From the NCBI GenBank assembly GCA_949825065.1, contig OX463842.1, positions 49,331,011-49,395,010 of the forward strand: 64,000 nucleotides of DNA. Direction: 5' to 3'. Below, piece after piece: positions 10,690 to 21,860 of this stretch. Every line of letters starts with the position of its first letter. Position 1 is the first letter of the stretch. Source of the DNA: Odontocerum albicorne. Lineage: Eukaryota > Arthropoda > Insecta > Trichoptera > Odontoceridae. Under the pieces are notes generated by a model. That model was not told the DNA's origin. It saw only the letters and a program-made list of their open reading frames with translations, and ran no database searches. A program made the translations under genes and the position numbers.

Positions 10690-11320
10690 TTTTATATTTT
10701 TGTCTATGTGTTCACCACAAGTTTATTTTTGGGTTTACAACCGGTTTCAAAGACCACTGTCTTCATTTTCAGGTGAAGATGAACTAAATTGCTAAAATAT
10801 ATTTTCTGTACAAGTGTAAATAATATAAGAGGAATGTGGCAGGGGGGGAGAAGTGGGGAGAGATGTGATACAATGATAAATGGGGCGGGGAAAATGAAAG
10901 TGAATCTTCAGGGCAAGTCAGGTCTGGATATCCAGGGGGGAGGGGAAGGGGGTTGAATAGAAAACATATTAAACAGAAGGCTATTATGAAAATTGGTTCG
11001 GTTGTTGATGATATTTAAACTTAATTTTATACATTTTTGAATCTCGAGAATTTCCCAATTGTCAAGTGCGATCCCCCTCGGCTTATATGTAAAATCCGCA
11101 AGCCACGATTGATATGAAACGAATGGTTATTTTCAATTAGGTGGTTAGCGAATTGTAAAAAATTATTGTTGTTCAGGCATCTTAAATGTTCCTTAACTCG
11201 TTTTTCAAAATTTGTTTTCGTCTTGTCAATATAAAATATGAACAATCATAGCATTGTAATTTGTAAACTCCGGATTGAGTTAGTTTTAATTAAATATATA
11301 AGTGGATCATTCAGAATCAT
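10690..11320 (-). pseudogene. Penelope-like element 3' part with GIY-YIG endonuclease remnant
   Basis: The minus strand at 11,280-11,225 reads SGVYKLQCYDCSYF. After a one-base frameshift it continues as DKTKTNFEKRVKEHL, FANHLIENNHSF and GRLRILHISRGG-like residues to a stop at 11,027. This is the GIY-YIG nuclease domain that Penelope-like elements carry after the reverse transcriptase; the invariant Gly-Val-Tyr and a degraded YIG are visible. A G-rich 3' UTR follows (10,840-10,940). The 3' end has TTTGAAACCGGTTG (about 10,765-10,745), as in the motifs at 24.2 and 25.0 kb. The reverse transcriptase itself is lost or unrecognisable. Confidence 0.75.
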
Positions 11321-11580
11321 AACTTTGCCATAAAATATTTCTCCCAGCTCAAAGTTATTAACACATTTTTATAAATTTTGATGGACACCAGAAAGAAAGG
11401 AAAAAGTGGAATAAAGTGTACATAGTCACATATAATATCAAGTATCATAACTTTGCCATAAAATATTTCTCCCAGCTCAAAATTATTAACACATTTTTAT
11501 AAATGTTGATGGACACCAGAAAGAAAGGAAAAAGAGGAATAAAGTGTACATAGTCACGTATGTTATAATATCAAGTAAAA
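11316..11580. repeat. 128-bp tandem duplication
   Basis: ATCATAACTTTGCCATAAAA starts at 11,316 and again at 11,444. The two copies stay aligned through GGACACCAGAAAGAAAGGAA and GTACATAGTCAC, with few substitutions and a short insertion in copy 2. Confidence 0.9.
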
Positions 11581-11789
11581 ATGGTACAGGGTTTATGTAT
11601 TAAACGCGCTAAATCATATATACCTAGTTATTTTTTTAACATTTGATTTCGGCTTAAACCTACTAAACGAAATAAGAAAATATATATCTAAACTCTAAAG
11701 ATACTCGTAGCACAGTAAGAGCAGAAAAAATGTTATTTATACTTGTAAAGTTACTAAGTTATCTATAAAATGTAATAAGGAGTTTAATT

Positions 11790-12215
11790 CTCAGTGTATC
11801 CATCAAGATGCGGAGAATATCGATATCAGAAAATTCATTCAACAAGGCCATTCACTGTGGAAGTAATGATGCTGTGGCGGTCGCACACGCGGTCAATGAC
11901 CGATGAAATGACCTTTGCGTTCCTTAGCAATGCAAAACAAACAAATACAAAGTCCACGCGCCGGTCATTCAACTCATAGCCGACGCGGAGCGCATTCCAT
12001 GCTAGAGCGAGAACGCACCACATCTGTCGCGCCAGTTCCGTAAACAAATTATCACCTACATACGACATTAATCGTTTAGCGAATGCAGAAACGAGACGAA
12101 GGATATCTTGCTCGCATTCCCGCACACACGCGGGAATAGTATAAATACTTACGTTTACTAATAAAAACTCTTTTTCCGCATTGGGATCGAAAACGTGTTT
12201 TGTTTATCAACAAAT
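11790..12215. other. GC-richer segment with TATA-like and poly(A)-like signals; possible solo LTR
   Basis: Clearly less A/T-rich than its flanks. It has a 16-bp hairpin-forming TTCCCGCACACACGCGGGAA at 12,117-12,136, then AGTATAAATAC, then AATAAAAACTC within 50 bp. TATA box then AATAAA is the order expected in an LTR. The minus strand is open for 96 codons (11,835-12,125) with no family match. No target-site duplication or partner LTR was found, so the LTR reading is weak. Confidence 0.3.
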
Positions 12216-12924
12216 CATCATCATCTCTCCCTCTAGGACACATTTCCTAAAATGCTCTTAACAGCTCAGTTTGTGAATATGGCACCAAAAACATTTTGAT
12301 TCAAGATGGGGTAAATAATAGTACATTAAAAATGTTTGGTTATCAAGGTTTGCAAATTTTTCCCTAGTAAGCAAAAGGGCTAGGGACATATATGATCATT
12401 TCCTATCAGGCATCATCCCAGGGTAAATTGAAAAAAAAAAATATAGTGGGCATCATGTATACTTGTCTGTCTATACCTTATTTTTGGCTGTCTGAAACCA
12501 TTACTGAATCGTAAACAACGTCTTCAACAAATCTTCATTAACTTTACCTTTCATCCCTCAAAGTCGAAGTTGTAGTGAGTCTACCTTATTCCTCCATCCA
12601 AGCATGTTTAAGACATTCACGGAAACGGTGTCCCCAGTCTAGCTGAAATTTCTCCTCACACAGTTCCTTCATCTACCAATTAAACGTCTATTCCATTTTG
12701 TTTTCCTACTGAAAATATACAACGAAAGACAAAACAATGTCACCATCAAATATTCTAAATAGTTTAAAATATATCAATCAATGAAATCCCTTAAACTTAA
12801 AATTAAATTATAGAAAAAAACAAATGATTTAAAAGACTTGAAGGAAACATTGAGATAATATCAAAACATAAGTCGATAAAATGTAATAAAGTGGCTACTA
12901 ACATAAAGTCTAACTGTTATCATT
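12216..12924. other. Unannotated AT-rich sequence
   Basis: No recognisable gene or element. Ends near the partial SINE at 12,925. Confidence 0.45.
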
Positions 12925-13025
12925 AATGCTAAGCCAGCGGACGCCCCAGTTCAATTCCTGGTAGATTAACTTCTGGGTTTATTTTCTCTTAGGTCATTTT
13001 ACATTTGAATTTAAGAATTGGAGTA
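12925..13025 (+). mobile_element. Partial tRNA-derived SINE
   Basis: AAGCCAGCGGACGCC and the B-box-like CAGTTCAATTCCTGG are followed by a body with TCTGGGTTTATTTTCTC and TAGGTCATTTTACATTTG. The A-box half is poorly preserved. Confidence 0.45.
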
Positions 13026-13799
13026 TTTAAACCTCTCTTATTTATTTAATGAGTTGAGCTAGTTAGGAAGCGCTCTTGATGTGAACGTGATTATCAGGAA
13101 ACACTGCTACACTAAATTATCAAAATAAAAAAAAAGTAAAAAAAATGGATCACCATACTATAGTATTGTTATGGCCTTTTGAAACGAAAACACTTTTAGA
13201 ATTTCAACTATGTAGTTTTATTTGTATGAAGGTTGAATTACATTTGAAGTATAATATTAATAGTATTATAATAACGATGATGTTAATATCTTAGTGGCTT
13301 TTAGAATAAAGATGACTGTCTCAAATATGGCGTCCTATTTAAAGCAAAGATAACTATACCACAACTCCTCGTTAGATTAGGAAGGAATTTTTCGGGTATG
13401 TTATCCTTGCCCTTAAGGTCAAATCGATATCAGTGATTTATCTCTCGGCAGCTTCTCCCACTTAGTGATACTAAATCTTTATTGGATGTAGATAAGATAG
13501 CTGCCGACGAGATGATAAACTTAAACATAATACATTGAGTAGGTTGACACTAATGTGATAACGCTAATATTTATAGGATCTAGTACATGGTTAGCATCGA
13601 TAAGTTTGACAAGGGTTTACATAACTTATAATATTTATTAGAATGTAGATAAGAACATCGATAAGATAACATCGGTTTTGGTGATTATATCGTGTTACAG
13701 ATAATGCTAATATTTATAGGTTCTTAGATAAGCGGAGCATTGGTTGCATTGGGGTGAATGAGAGTATAGATAAGATTAGCATGCGCTGGCACATAACAG
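13026..13799. repeat. Degenerate 144-bp direct repeat within GATAAGAT-rich sequence
   Basis: GCTAATATTTATAGG occurs at about 13,563 and 13,707, 144 bp apart, each near AGATAA/GATAAG words. Nearby, CTCGGCAGCT (about 13,444) and AGCTGCCGA (about 13,500) form an imperfect inverted repeat. No gene is visible. Confidence 0.4.
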
Positions 13800-13935
13800 T
13801 ATGTTAGATTAGTTGGTAAGATTCTTGGTTTCTGCCCTGTGGTTTCAGACTCGATTCACGACAGGACCCAATGAAAAAAGGGTCACAGTGTGGTAAAATA
13901 ATTTGTTTGGTAGCAATACTCACACACATGTGCGA
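13800..13935 (+). mobile_element. tRNA-derived SINE, decayed copy
   Basis: TAGATTAGTTGGTAAGATTC resembles the A box and AGACTCGATTCACGAC the B box, at tRNA-like spacing. A body starting with a short A run then a GGTCACAGTGTGG segment follows. Confidence 0.5.
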
Positions 13936-15344
13936 ATTTTGTTATATCTTCATTTACGATGGTATTGCTAACACGTACGATAAGTAACGGCGAGTTTCGT
14001 TTTTACTTGGGTAGTACTCGTTACTCGAGGACTCGATTACTTGCGCTAAGACAGTATTATCTCTCGGCTATGTTCTTATATATGTCCGGATTATAAATTC
14101 GGATGTAATAAAGAGTACCATACAAAAGAAAAAGAACGAGAATATTATTCTAAACATAAGTTACAAAGTGATGCCTGGAAGGGATTGCGCATGGTTTCTG
14201 AAATAATCATAAAAATCAAAAGTTCTAATCATTATTATTTATTATAAAATTATAATTATACATGGGACATGGTTATAATTACTACTTAATAGTGGCATTA
14301 CTAAAATGTTTAACTCGTTTTACCAAGTTCGATTAATAAAATCCACGCGGAAGTATAAAGATTTAATCAAAGTTTTACAACATAATAAGACATGGAGTAA
14401 CTTTATCATTCACAGCAATTTCCGATACGTATTTCTGCAGTGTGCGTTTTTAAAATACCTCCCAGTCACTCGATTCGCAAGTTGTCGACGGTCTTGGATG
14501 GAGTGTCGCCAGCATACACCCGTGTCCCATAAACTTGTTTCGCGCAATATCTCCTTTCAGGGGGCATTGCTTCGCTGGGAAACTGTTTTCACAACTCTGT
14601 TCTCTCGGCAAAATCGAGGACATAACTTCACATAAGATTTTGCCAGCAGGTGTTACTGGTAGCGCTTTATCACAGAATCCCCAATCTTACAAATTCTCGA
14701 GAAATATTATCGTCATATTTCCGGATATGAGTTTTTTTTTTCTTATCCCAAACACCTTGTGAGAGATTTATGGTGATACTTTTTTATTTAACCAATAAAA
14801 GAGATAAATGCCGTAATATGAAACAAAAAAGTTTTTCCACACCTTTTTTCTCTCCATCCCTTGCCCAATTCCCTTTTTTTAAGGGCACTTTTAGATCCTC
14901 CGGGCGGAAGTTATGGCTCATCAAAGATAATTATGATATCTTTAAAGGAAATTGAATATCGTAATTTTATAATATTATCAGAACCTTAGAAAAATAATAA
15001 CCTTAACGTAAAAATATTAGAAAAGGAGCTTTATTACCCTTGAAAACTTTTTAGTTTATTACTTTGGATTAAATAAAGGGTTTTAAAACCATAAATGGAA
15101 TTATTGTTTTTATATTTGATTATAAAATGTGTTGTGATAAATCTGTTATCTGATATACATAAAAAAAATACCAGGATAAATTTACGATGAAAAAATAAAA
15201 CAAACTTTTATAAATAATGTTTAAATTTGATTTTTACAATAATAATTTTTCAAATGGTAATTGATGTTGACAAATTAACCAGATATCACAAGATTTGGAC
15301 AATCCACCTTCAAATATATTAAAAAAAGATTAAATACATACCAC
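13936..15344. other. Intergenic sequence with an unrecognised 109-codon open frame
   Basis: The open frame at 14,306-14,635 (plus) contains a GC-richer stretch (14,455-14,640) whose translation includes RSWMECRQHTPVS. It looks less random than its neighbours but matches no family I know. The other frame of the same bases is also open (14,535-14,762). The rest of the interval, to 15,344, is A/T-rich with poly-T runs and nothing recognisable. Confidence 0.35.
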
Positions 15345-15960
15345 CACGCCATTTCTCTGTCGAGGTTGACCGAGGAAAGTGTGCCATACTTTCCTATCTT
15401 GACACACATCCTTAACCTCTTCTTCATCCACACATCGTCTCACACAATTTCAAGGATTTCTCTAACTTTTTACAATTCTTTCTTTCAAAATATGATTCAC
15501 TTGATCCAACCATACTTACCTTGGATTCTCGTACGTCTTTCACTCATATTCGCAATATATATCTGTTTTGTTAGACTGTCTTCACTCATTCGTTCCACTT
15601 ACCCAAACCATCTCAACGTATTATTTTTCATTCTACTTAACACAGCAGCCTTTAATTCACATTCATCCCTTATCGTCCCTCATTTCGTATTCTGTCATAT
15701 ATTACCATTCCATATATTCTTCTGAATGCACGTCTTTCTATTGCATTTATTTCACTCCTCTATGTTTTTCCTATGTCCACGTTTCACTCATATACATCAA
15801 AGTTGGCACCAAACTACTATTGTGGACTACCGTTTAAGCATATTTTGATGCTGTCTGATTCGAGTATATTCTTTATGTGTTATATTGACTTTGTTTTCTA
15901 TCGCTAAAGGTCATTCGACATCCCTCTTAATTTCATTCGACATCCCTTAAAATACCATCC
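15345..15960 (-). pseudogene. LINE reverse-transcriptase C-terminus (family 1), second copy
   Basis: The minus strand, across frameshifts, gives MSETWT, then YDRIRNE, then NNTLRWFG, then VERMSEDSLTKQIY and a final DRKVWH. Those are the ordered landmarks at the end of many insect LINE polymerases. It is collinear with 1,230-1,870, and its last 60 bp (GAAAGTATGG, then CTCGACAGAGAAATGG) match the 268-bp tandem repeat at 4.9-5.9 kb. Plus-strand open frames here (119 and 89 codons) are shadows. Confidence 0.7.
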
Positions 15961-16805
15961 AAATAGTATAATTCCTCAGCTTGCTCCAATTTTTAGTTAC
16001 CCATATGTCGCATTTTATCGCAACAAAGATTAAAGTAAAATTAAATTAAAATACAAAAAATAGTCTAAACATACACATACCACGGGCTTTGCAAAAAAAC
16101 TAAGTGACAAAATGAATCATGTTTTTTCTTCACAAAATCATTTAATTAGAGATTTGTGTGGGATGGATAAAAAACAAAGATCAAAACAGGAAACACTCCC
16201 TTAAAAAGCAGTCAATCATTCAATTTGATTCTCTCTTAAAAAAAAAAACAATCCCCTATTAATCTAATCAAAAATAAACCTTTCAACAATCCTACGCCAT
16301 TTGCAAAATGGGGTCAGCACCTACATTTAACCCGAAATGAAAATGAAATCAACGGTGTGATCAATTGAATTGATAATGAGTTGAACAGCCGACAAAACCA
16401 ACTCCAAGATTTGGCCACTGAGCCGTGATCAACACGGGAATCCCTTCAAGGGATGGAGACCACACATTAGGGCTATTAGGGACGAAACAGATGTTTGCAC
16501 TTAGCGCAGGGCAGGTATCCACTATTGTCCTTTATTGGTGCCTGTATGAATACATTAATCGAAATGGGCCCGATCAATATGGCACAATACGAGGTGAACG
16601 AATAATAAATGGTCGTATTGACACCCAATCCGATAGGAGTTCCAAAGAGGAAATGGGTGAATTAAGAAATAAATTTATGTTTTTCTTCACTTTTTCGTTT
16701 TCTTGATGATGTTTAATGGTTGAGACGAGTTTGTTGTATTTATTTAGTAAAAAAAAAAAGCCTTGAAATTATAATAATTTTTGCGAGGCTCATAATTTTC
16801 TTCCA
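15961..16805. other. Intergenic sequence with an unrecognised 93-codon open frame
   Basis: The open frame at 16,425-16,706 (plus) has a mixed, protein-like composition (HTLGLLGTKQMF, RNGPDQYGTIRGER) and starts on an atypical codon in the forced translation. I do not recognise a family. The rest is A/T-rich. Confidence 0.3.
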
Positions 16806-16809
16806 TTAA

Positions 16810-17051
16810 CCCTGAGAGATCGGCGCACTGCTATAGCAGTGGAAGAAATTTGTTCAACCCTTGTATTCTTAATTGAATATCATTCATTTAGAATACCAGG
16901 GGACATATTCTAAAATATATTTATGGTGTAAAAATATTTGGTTTTTGTTTTTTTGTTGTTTAAAATAAATATTTATCACGAATGTCCGAATCGTAAATAT
17001 ATCTCAGCACTAGATAGACAATTATATTTTTTTCTCGTGGTACTCTCAGGG
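16810..17051. mobile_element. Small piggyBac-like MITE, TTAA-flanked
   Basis: TTAA at 16,806-16,809 and 17,052-17,055 bracket a 242-bp element. Its ends CCCTGAGAGATCG and (right, reverse complement) CCCTGAGAGTACC share a perfect 9-bp inverted repeat. The interior is A/T-rich and non-coding. It differs from the 6.5- and 45.8-kb MITEs, so it is a second TTAA family. Confidence 0.75.
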
Positions 17052-17055
17052 TTAA

Positions 17056-17504
17056 GGAGAGAGTTTATTGTTTTTCTATGTGGAATGGTGGCGAGCCTTC
17101 TCAGCGGAAAAAAATAACCTCCTCAGGACAACTTCGAAAATCTTTTGTAAATAAAGTTGATTCCTAATTTTTGTTAATAAAGGTTTTCATATTTGGTTGT
17201 CAGATATTGCAAAATGGCAAAAGACCTGACAGGTTGTATTTTATACATCGGAAGTTTTATGTATGTTAGTAACACAAGTAATGTCGAATATTAAGGATAA
17301 TCTCTTATTATTAAAATGTAAGTATTAACAAATACAAAAAAAAAATAACATTTTATTTTTCAAGGGTATTGCATATTCATCGTGGTTTTACCATTTCACA
17401 AAGAAAGTGGTCACATAAAATGACTTTAAAACATTTCATTCCATCCCTTTAGAACTTGTTATCATGTGTCATACATAAATTAAGAAAAAAATGTGTCGAT
17501 GTAA
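17056..17504. other. Unannotated AT-rich sequence
   Basis: No recognisable gene or repeat. Confidence 0.4.
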
Positions 17505-17800
17505 GAAAGAAGGCGGAATGAAGAAATCCTATAAGTAAGTAAAACGAGGAAAGGAGCGTTAGCATAATTTCGACATGTGTAGAAAATGTAGACGAAAAAC
17601 AATGACTAAGCGAGTATATAAGTCAGAAAGCAAGACGAACGTGGAATCGGTGGATTAAAGTAAACTTGGCTAGATCAAGTGGACGAAATATTAAAATAAT
17701 GTAAAGTGGGAAGATTTAAAACGGGATTCATGACAAGATGTGCATGGTGAGATGTGCCTGACGAGATATTCTCGTATTAATGTACAGAAGGCGTAAATTT
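17505..17800 (+). pseudogene. LINE reverse-transcriptase tail, heavily decayed
   Basis: With frameshifts the plus strand reads RHVENVDEKT and MTKRVYKSE, then a WNRWI-like segment. This resembles the FGHVERM..KRVYKSE tail of family-1 LINEs but is too decayed for a firm assignment. Confidence 0.4.
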
Positions 17801-17886
17801 TGAGCATAAAAATAAAATTAAGAAGATCTGTTATCTGCCAACTACAAAAAATATACGACATGCTGATATACGAGTATATACGAGTA

Positions 17887-18005
17887 TGTTCTCAAAAACA
17901 TATACAAGAACGGGTCTTCCAGCCGCTATGCCTGTTGGAAAGGCCTTAACTCTTTTGAACGGGAATGCTTTGGATATTGACATATTTCATATCACATTAC
18001 CAAAT
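17887..18005. repeat. Dispersed 119-bp repeat, copy 1
   Basis: About 90% identical by eye to 23,411-23,528. Shared landmarks are AAGAACGGGTCTTCCAGCCG, CTATGCCTGTTGGAA and GACATATTTCATATCACATT. No inverted termini or TSD were seen, so the element class is unknown. Confidence 0.85.
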
Positions 18006-18059
18006 GGTTAGGAACGTAGATTTGTTTTTAGTGGAACAACGCTTACATATAATAAGAAT

Positions 18060-18215
18060 TTGATTTTTTGAGAATTTCATGGATAGATCTTGAGATATAA
18101 AAAAACACATGGGTTCACTAGTAGAACGAAATGCAAGTTGCTTTGCAGAATCGAAACCTTCCACATATTGATGCAGGGTTACTCAACTCCAGAGGCAAAA
18201 TATATACAATATACA
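18060..18215 (-). mobile_element. LINE 3'-region fragment shared with 47.3 and 62.0 kb
   Basis: Contains TTGATGCAGGGTTACTCAAC and CTCCAGAGGCAAA, exactly as at 62,340-62,375. The GAGATATA and ATGCAAGTT segments match both 62,050-62,400 and (inverted) 47,335-47,620. The other copies show that the 3' end carries an A/T-rich tail, giving the minus orientation here. Confidence 0.6.
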
Positions 18216-18269
18216 CTACACACACATATATCACACCACACCTAAAGCAGTAAATGGGTTACTATCACA

Positions 18270-18545
18270 TATCGGAAGATCTAGAAAGGTTTCACTGTAA
18301 ATCGTCTTCCCTTGGTAAGCTTTTTTCAGTTTTGTTAACAAAAATGTTTTTGTAAATATACGTAGATTATAGGAAGTACATAATCTAATGGCCACACACA
18401 CCACTTTCATATCCTCACACTCAACATGAATATATTATTTTTGCAATTTTCAATATCTACAATAGTGTTTTAAATCCCGAGTTAGTGCCCTTGAGGAGTC
18501 TGCTCTCAAATGACACTTTATAAATTATTCTTATTAAAGTAACGC
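18270..18545 (+). repeat. Isolated copy of macrosatellite modules outside the main array
   Basis: Carries CGTCTTCCCTTGGTAAG (as at 47,920, 58,060 and 63,720) followed about 110-170 bp later by TTTAAATCCCGAGTTAG with a B-box-like core and TCTGCTCTCAAATG. The same two modules occur in this order in the array near 58,030-58,290, so pieces of the array, or the SINE inside it, are also dispersed. Confidence 0.6.
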
Positions 18546-19429
18546 GTTTTTCAGATGTTAAATCTAACGGTCAAGTCCTACTTATATGAGAATATGTATA
18601 CTTGTTTTAATACTGAGATATTATTTATACTACTAGGAGATTTCAAATCTCATATTAAATATATTTTACATAGTATAGATTTTCACAAAGGATGGTAAAT
18701 AAATATATATGAACAACCCTTATCTGTGACTACGGAGTATCAACTGCATCCAAAAATTTACATTAAAACCGGAAATAAACTTCAAAATACTGCACCAATG
18801 TTTTCAAATAAATTTTGTGCACAATGAATTAGACTAGACAAAGTATTTGGCGGTATTCAGAGAGGACAGAATTCCATTTGTTTGGAACCAGACATTTTGT
18901 TGTAATACAAAGCCTCTACCATTTTCATCCCCCAAATGGAGCCCTCCACGCCGCCGAGTATGAACGGGGAGATATAGATGCGACCAAAACCGGTACCTGC
19001 TGGGACGGATTGAGGTTTTTAAATGCCCGGGGCTAATCAAACCACAAAGAAGGATGTTGAAGGGTCGCTAAGAGTAAATAAAAGTAAACCATGTAAATAT
19101 GGTAGGGGATGCGAAGAAAATACCGTTGAAAATCTTGTATCAATATACCTACTTTATACATATATAAATGTTTACTTTATTTGCTTGTTTTGTTTCATTT
19201 CTTTTTAAACAAATACAAAGTATAATTTCAAAGGTATAAAATTAGTTTACACCGTAAGTATTTTTTGTATTTTTTCATGTAGTGCTAACCGAATGTTTAT
19301 TGCTTATTAAAACATTCTCAATGATTCAGTCAAAAATTACATTGTAATTTTTAAAAAAATGTAATATTCCTCAAAATATTAATAATATTATCAATGGTAT
19401 TTATTCATTCTAGCAAGTATGCTTCTTTT
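18546..19429. other. Intergenic sequence with an unrecognised 68-codon open frame
   Basis: The minus strand is open at 18,834-19,040 and the translation (HTRRRGGLHLGDENG, NGILSSLNTAKYF) looks protein-like in a GC-richer patch. It has no family I recognise and may be the edge of an old transposon. The remaining sequence is A/T-rich. Confidence 0.3.
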
Positions 19430-20458
19430 TCTTCTAGATCTTGCGATCTGTTTAAAAAGGATTTCAGTTTTTGTCCTGTGACGAAGATGTCCCACTTTCT
19501 CTCCATCTCTTCGGTGGTCGACGACCCTCTGGAATCTCGTGCATTACAATCTTAGATATTCTTGCGGGGTCCATCCTCTCAACGTGGTCCTTCTAGAATC
19601 GTCTTATCTGCCTACTCCATCTCACGATGTCCTCAATGTTACAAATTTTGCGGATTTCCTCATTAGGTATCCCATCTCTAAGGGTTCTACCGGCGATAGG
19701 CCGCAGTGTTTTCATTTCTGTTGTTCTGAGGAAGTGTTTCGTTCTTACAGAATCTGCTCTTGCTTCGATTCCTTAAGTCATAACAGTTCTTATGGATGTT
19801 TTGTATATTCTGACTTTGCTTTCCACCAATTTGTGTGTATTGCCACAAACAGTGTTCGTCAGACATCCGGAGATAACTGCTGCTTTATTGGTCTGTTCTT
19901 TGACTTCATTATACAGATCGTTGCAGCTAGATATCTCCACACCCAGGTATTTAAACTTCATGACCTGTTCTATGGGTTTATCGTCCACAACCAATTTGCA
20001 TCTAAGAAGCTGTCTGGATATTGTTAGACATTTTGTTTTGCCGACGGATATCGTCATGTTATATCTATCAGATGCAAGATGGAACCTATACAGCATTCGT
20101 TGTAGATCGTCTTCGCTTTCTGCTAGTATAGTTGCGTCGTCAGCATAGCGTACCACGCTGATGAGCTTTTTGCCCATCCTTTATCCGAGATCAAGAGATG
20201 CGACCTCCTCTATGATATTGTCCATGATCAGATTGAAAAGATATGGATTGAGACTATCACCCTGTCTGATCCCTGTTACAGTAGGTATATCTTTAGAGAG
20301 CTCGCCATCCACTTTAATTCTTGTTTTGCCATTGGTGTTTAGATCTTGTATTGTTTTTATTATGGATGGCGATACACCCTTCTTCAACACAATATCGACA
20401 ATGTCTTTTAGCAGCACTCTGTCAAACGCCTTAGTCAAGTCGACGAAGCATACAAATA
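19430..20458 (-). pseudogene. LINE reverse transcriptase, palm to C-terminus (family 2)
   Basis: A long minus-strand frame starts at the truncation point near 20,456. It runs through FVDLTKAFDRV (palm), TGIRQGDSLNPYLFNLIMD (template-grip block) and VVRYADDATILAES (catalytic YADD). It then continues through MKFKYLGVEI, GIPNEEIRKICNIEDIVRW, VERMDP and GRRPPKRW. The reading frame is intact but has three in-frame stops: TAA at 20,181-20,183, TAA at 19,773-19,775 and TAG (a former Trp) at 19,593-19,595. The endonuclease and any ORF1 are missing. This is the longest family-2 copy; 9,075 and 31,595 are shorter relatives. Confidence 0.88.
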
Positions 20459-20507
20459 TATTGCATTATACACACGGCAAATATGCAAGTGTGTATAATG
20501 CAATATA
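20457..20507. repeat. Perfect 19-bp hairpin at the LINE truncation point
   Basis: Arms 20,457-20,475 (TATATTGCATTATACACAC) and 20,489-20,507 are exact reverse complements around a 13-nt loop (20,476-20,488). It begins where the LINE coding similarity ends. No TSD or element family identified. Confidence 0.9.
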
Positions 20508-20640
20508 GGTTATATTAGATTGCAAAAGAAATAAAACAGAATTTACTTTATCCATGTAAAAAAATTAAGAAACAATTACTTTTTAAAAATAAAATGAAAT
20601 GAAAACAAATAAAACACACTTGTAGTTTTTGCACCTCATA

Positions 20641-21605
20641 CGAGGCGTATCCAGAAAGTAAGTGTAGTGAGGCTCTCACGACCGGATGGATTTTATTTTA
20701 CGACATGTTGGCTACACTTCCGTGTAGCCTGACCCTTCCCCTCCGCAACGAGACCGGTTCGAAGTCAGTACGTTGAGAAGTGTCGACGCGACAACACGTT
20801 TCGTGAATAATGTAAATCCAATCTCCCGCCAAGTGCGAAATACGGGGCGTCATCCGTTATCTCGTTTGGAAGGGAAAACCTCCGGTTGAGGTTTATAATG
20901 AGGGGAAAACTGCATATGGTGATAAAGCTATGAATCGTACGAGTGTGTACAAGTGGTGTCGCGAGTTTAAAAATGGTCGTACGTCTGTGCATGATGATCA
21001 GAGGAGCGGAAGACCTTCAATTGTAACTGACGAAATTGACGAAATTGTTTTGGGACTGTCAAGGCATAATTTTAATTGAATATATGCCTCAAGGGGAGAC
21101 CATCAACTCTGCAAGATACTGTGAGATCCTAAAAAAATTGCGGAGGGCGATTCAGAACAAGAAGAGAGGCATGCTGACAAAGGGAGTCTGCCTGCTGCAC
21201 GACAATGCCAGACCACACACGGCCAACGCCACGAAGGAACTGCTCGCCTCGTTTAAATGGAATGTCCTGAACCATCCCGCACATTCCCCTGACCTAGCAC
21301 CTCCAGATTACTATTTCTTTACCTTCCTGAAGCTGCACATGGGTGGAAAAAGGTTTTCAACCGACGAGGAGGTAGAGGAAGAGGTGGAGAAGTGGACGGA
21401 GGGGTTGGCGGGAAACTACTTCGAGGAAGGCATCAAAAAGTTGATACCCCGCTTCACCACCTACCTGCATTGAGAGGAATGGCGACTTTGTCGAAAAATA
21501 GCTTACATATAGTATGTACTACGGTAACCACGTATTTTTTTTGTTTAAATAAAAAAAATTGTAACCTACAAACATTCAGTACACTTACTATCTGGACTTA
21601 CCTAG
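20641..21605 (+). mobile_element. mariner element with internal deletion
   Basis: TA duplications at 20,639-20,640 and 21,606-21,607 flank imperfect 26-bp inverted termini (CGAGGCGTATCCAGAAAG / CTAGGTAAGTCCAGATAG). The N-terminal DNA-binding part (SVYKWCREFKNGRTSV, QRSGRPS) ends at about 21,045. The frame then jumps directly to LFWDCQGIILIEY of the catalytic domain, so the linker and first catalytic Asp are missing. The C-terminal part keeps DNARPHTAN and HSPDLAPPDYYFF, with 34 residues between the second and third catalytic Asp (D34D). A stop upstream of the N-terminal part also breaks it. It is inactive and could move only in trans. Confidence 0.88.
21036..21473 (+). pseudogene. mariner transposase C-terminal half
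   Basis: About 140 codons within the deleted mariner. It starts in the remnant junction, not at a true initiator (the forced start codon is TTG). It contains LLHDNARPHTAN (second Asp) and PDLAPPDYYFF (third Asp), and ends IPRFTTYLH then TGA. Without the first Asp (in the family's CDEKW-type motif) no catalysis is expected. Confidence 0.85.
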
Positions 21606-21860
21606 TACTATTGGTAGCTTAGCAGAGAAAATGATCTTTAATGATAGTCTAATATAATGATAGTCTGACATTGTAACTTTTTTATCTTTTCAACGGAGTC
21701 CTCACTATTTTCATTTAAAATATTTTTTGCGAGCTCAACGATCTCCATCCTATGTTCGGTTTAAATGTATCAACATTTACTTTTGAAAAAAAAAAACCGT
21801 AGTGAATTTTAAATTTCGAAGAAGAATAACACTGCTTAGTTCACATACATGCGTACAGTA

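Noticed and set aside
10840..10940. G-quadruplex regulatory element
   Set aside because: G runs exist (GGGGGGG, GGGGG) but they lie in the Penelope-like 3' UTR remnant with no further support.
15366..15837. 119- and 89-codon plus-strand frames
   Set aside because: Antisense to ordered LINE polymerase landmarks on the minus strand.
19539..20508. Plus-strand frames of 115-162 codons
   Set aside because: Shadows of the family-2 reverse transcriptase (YADD) on the minus strand.
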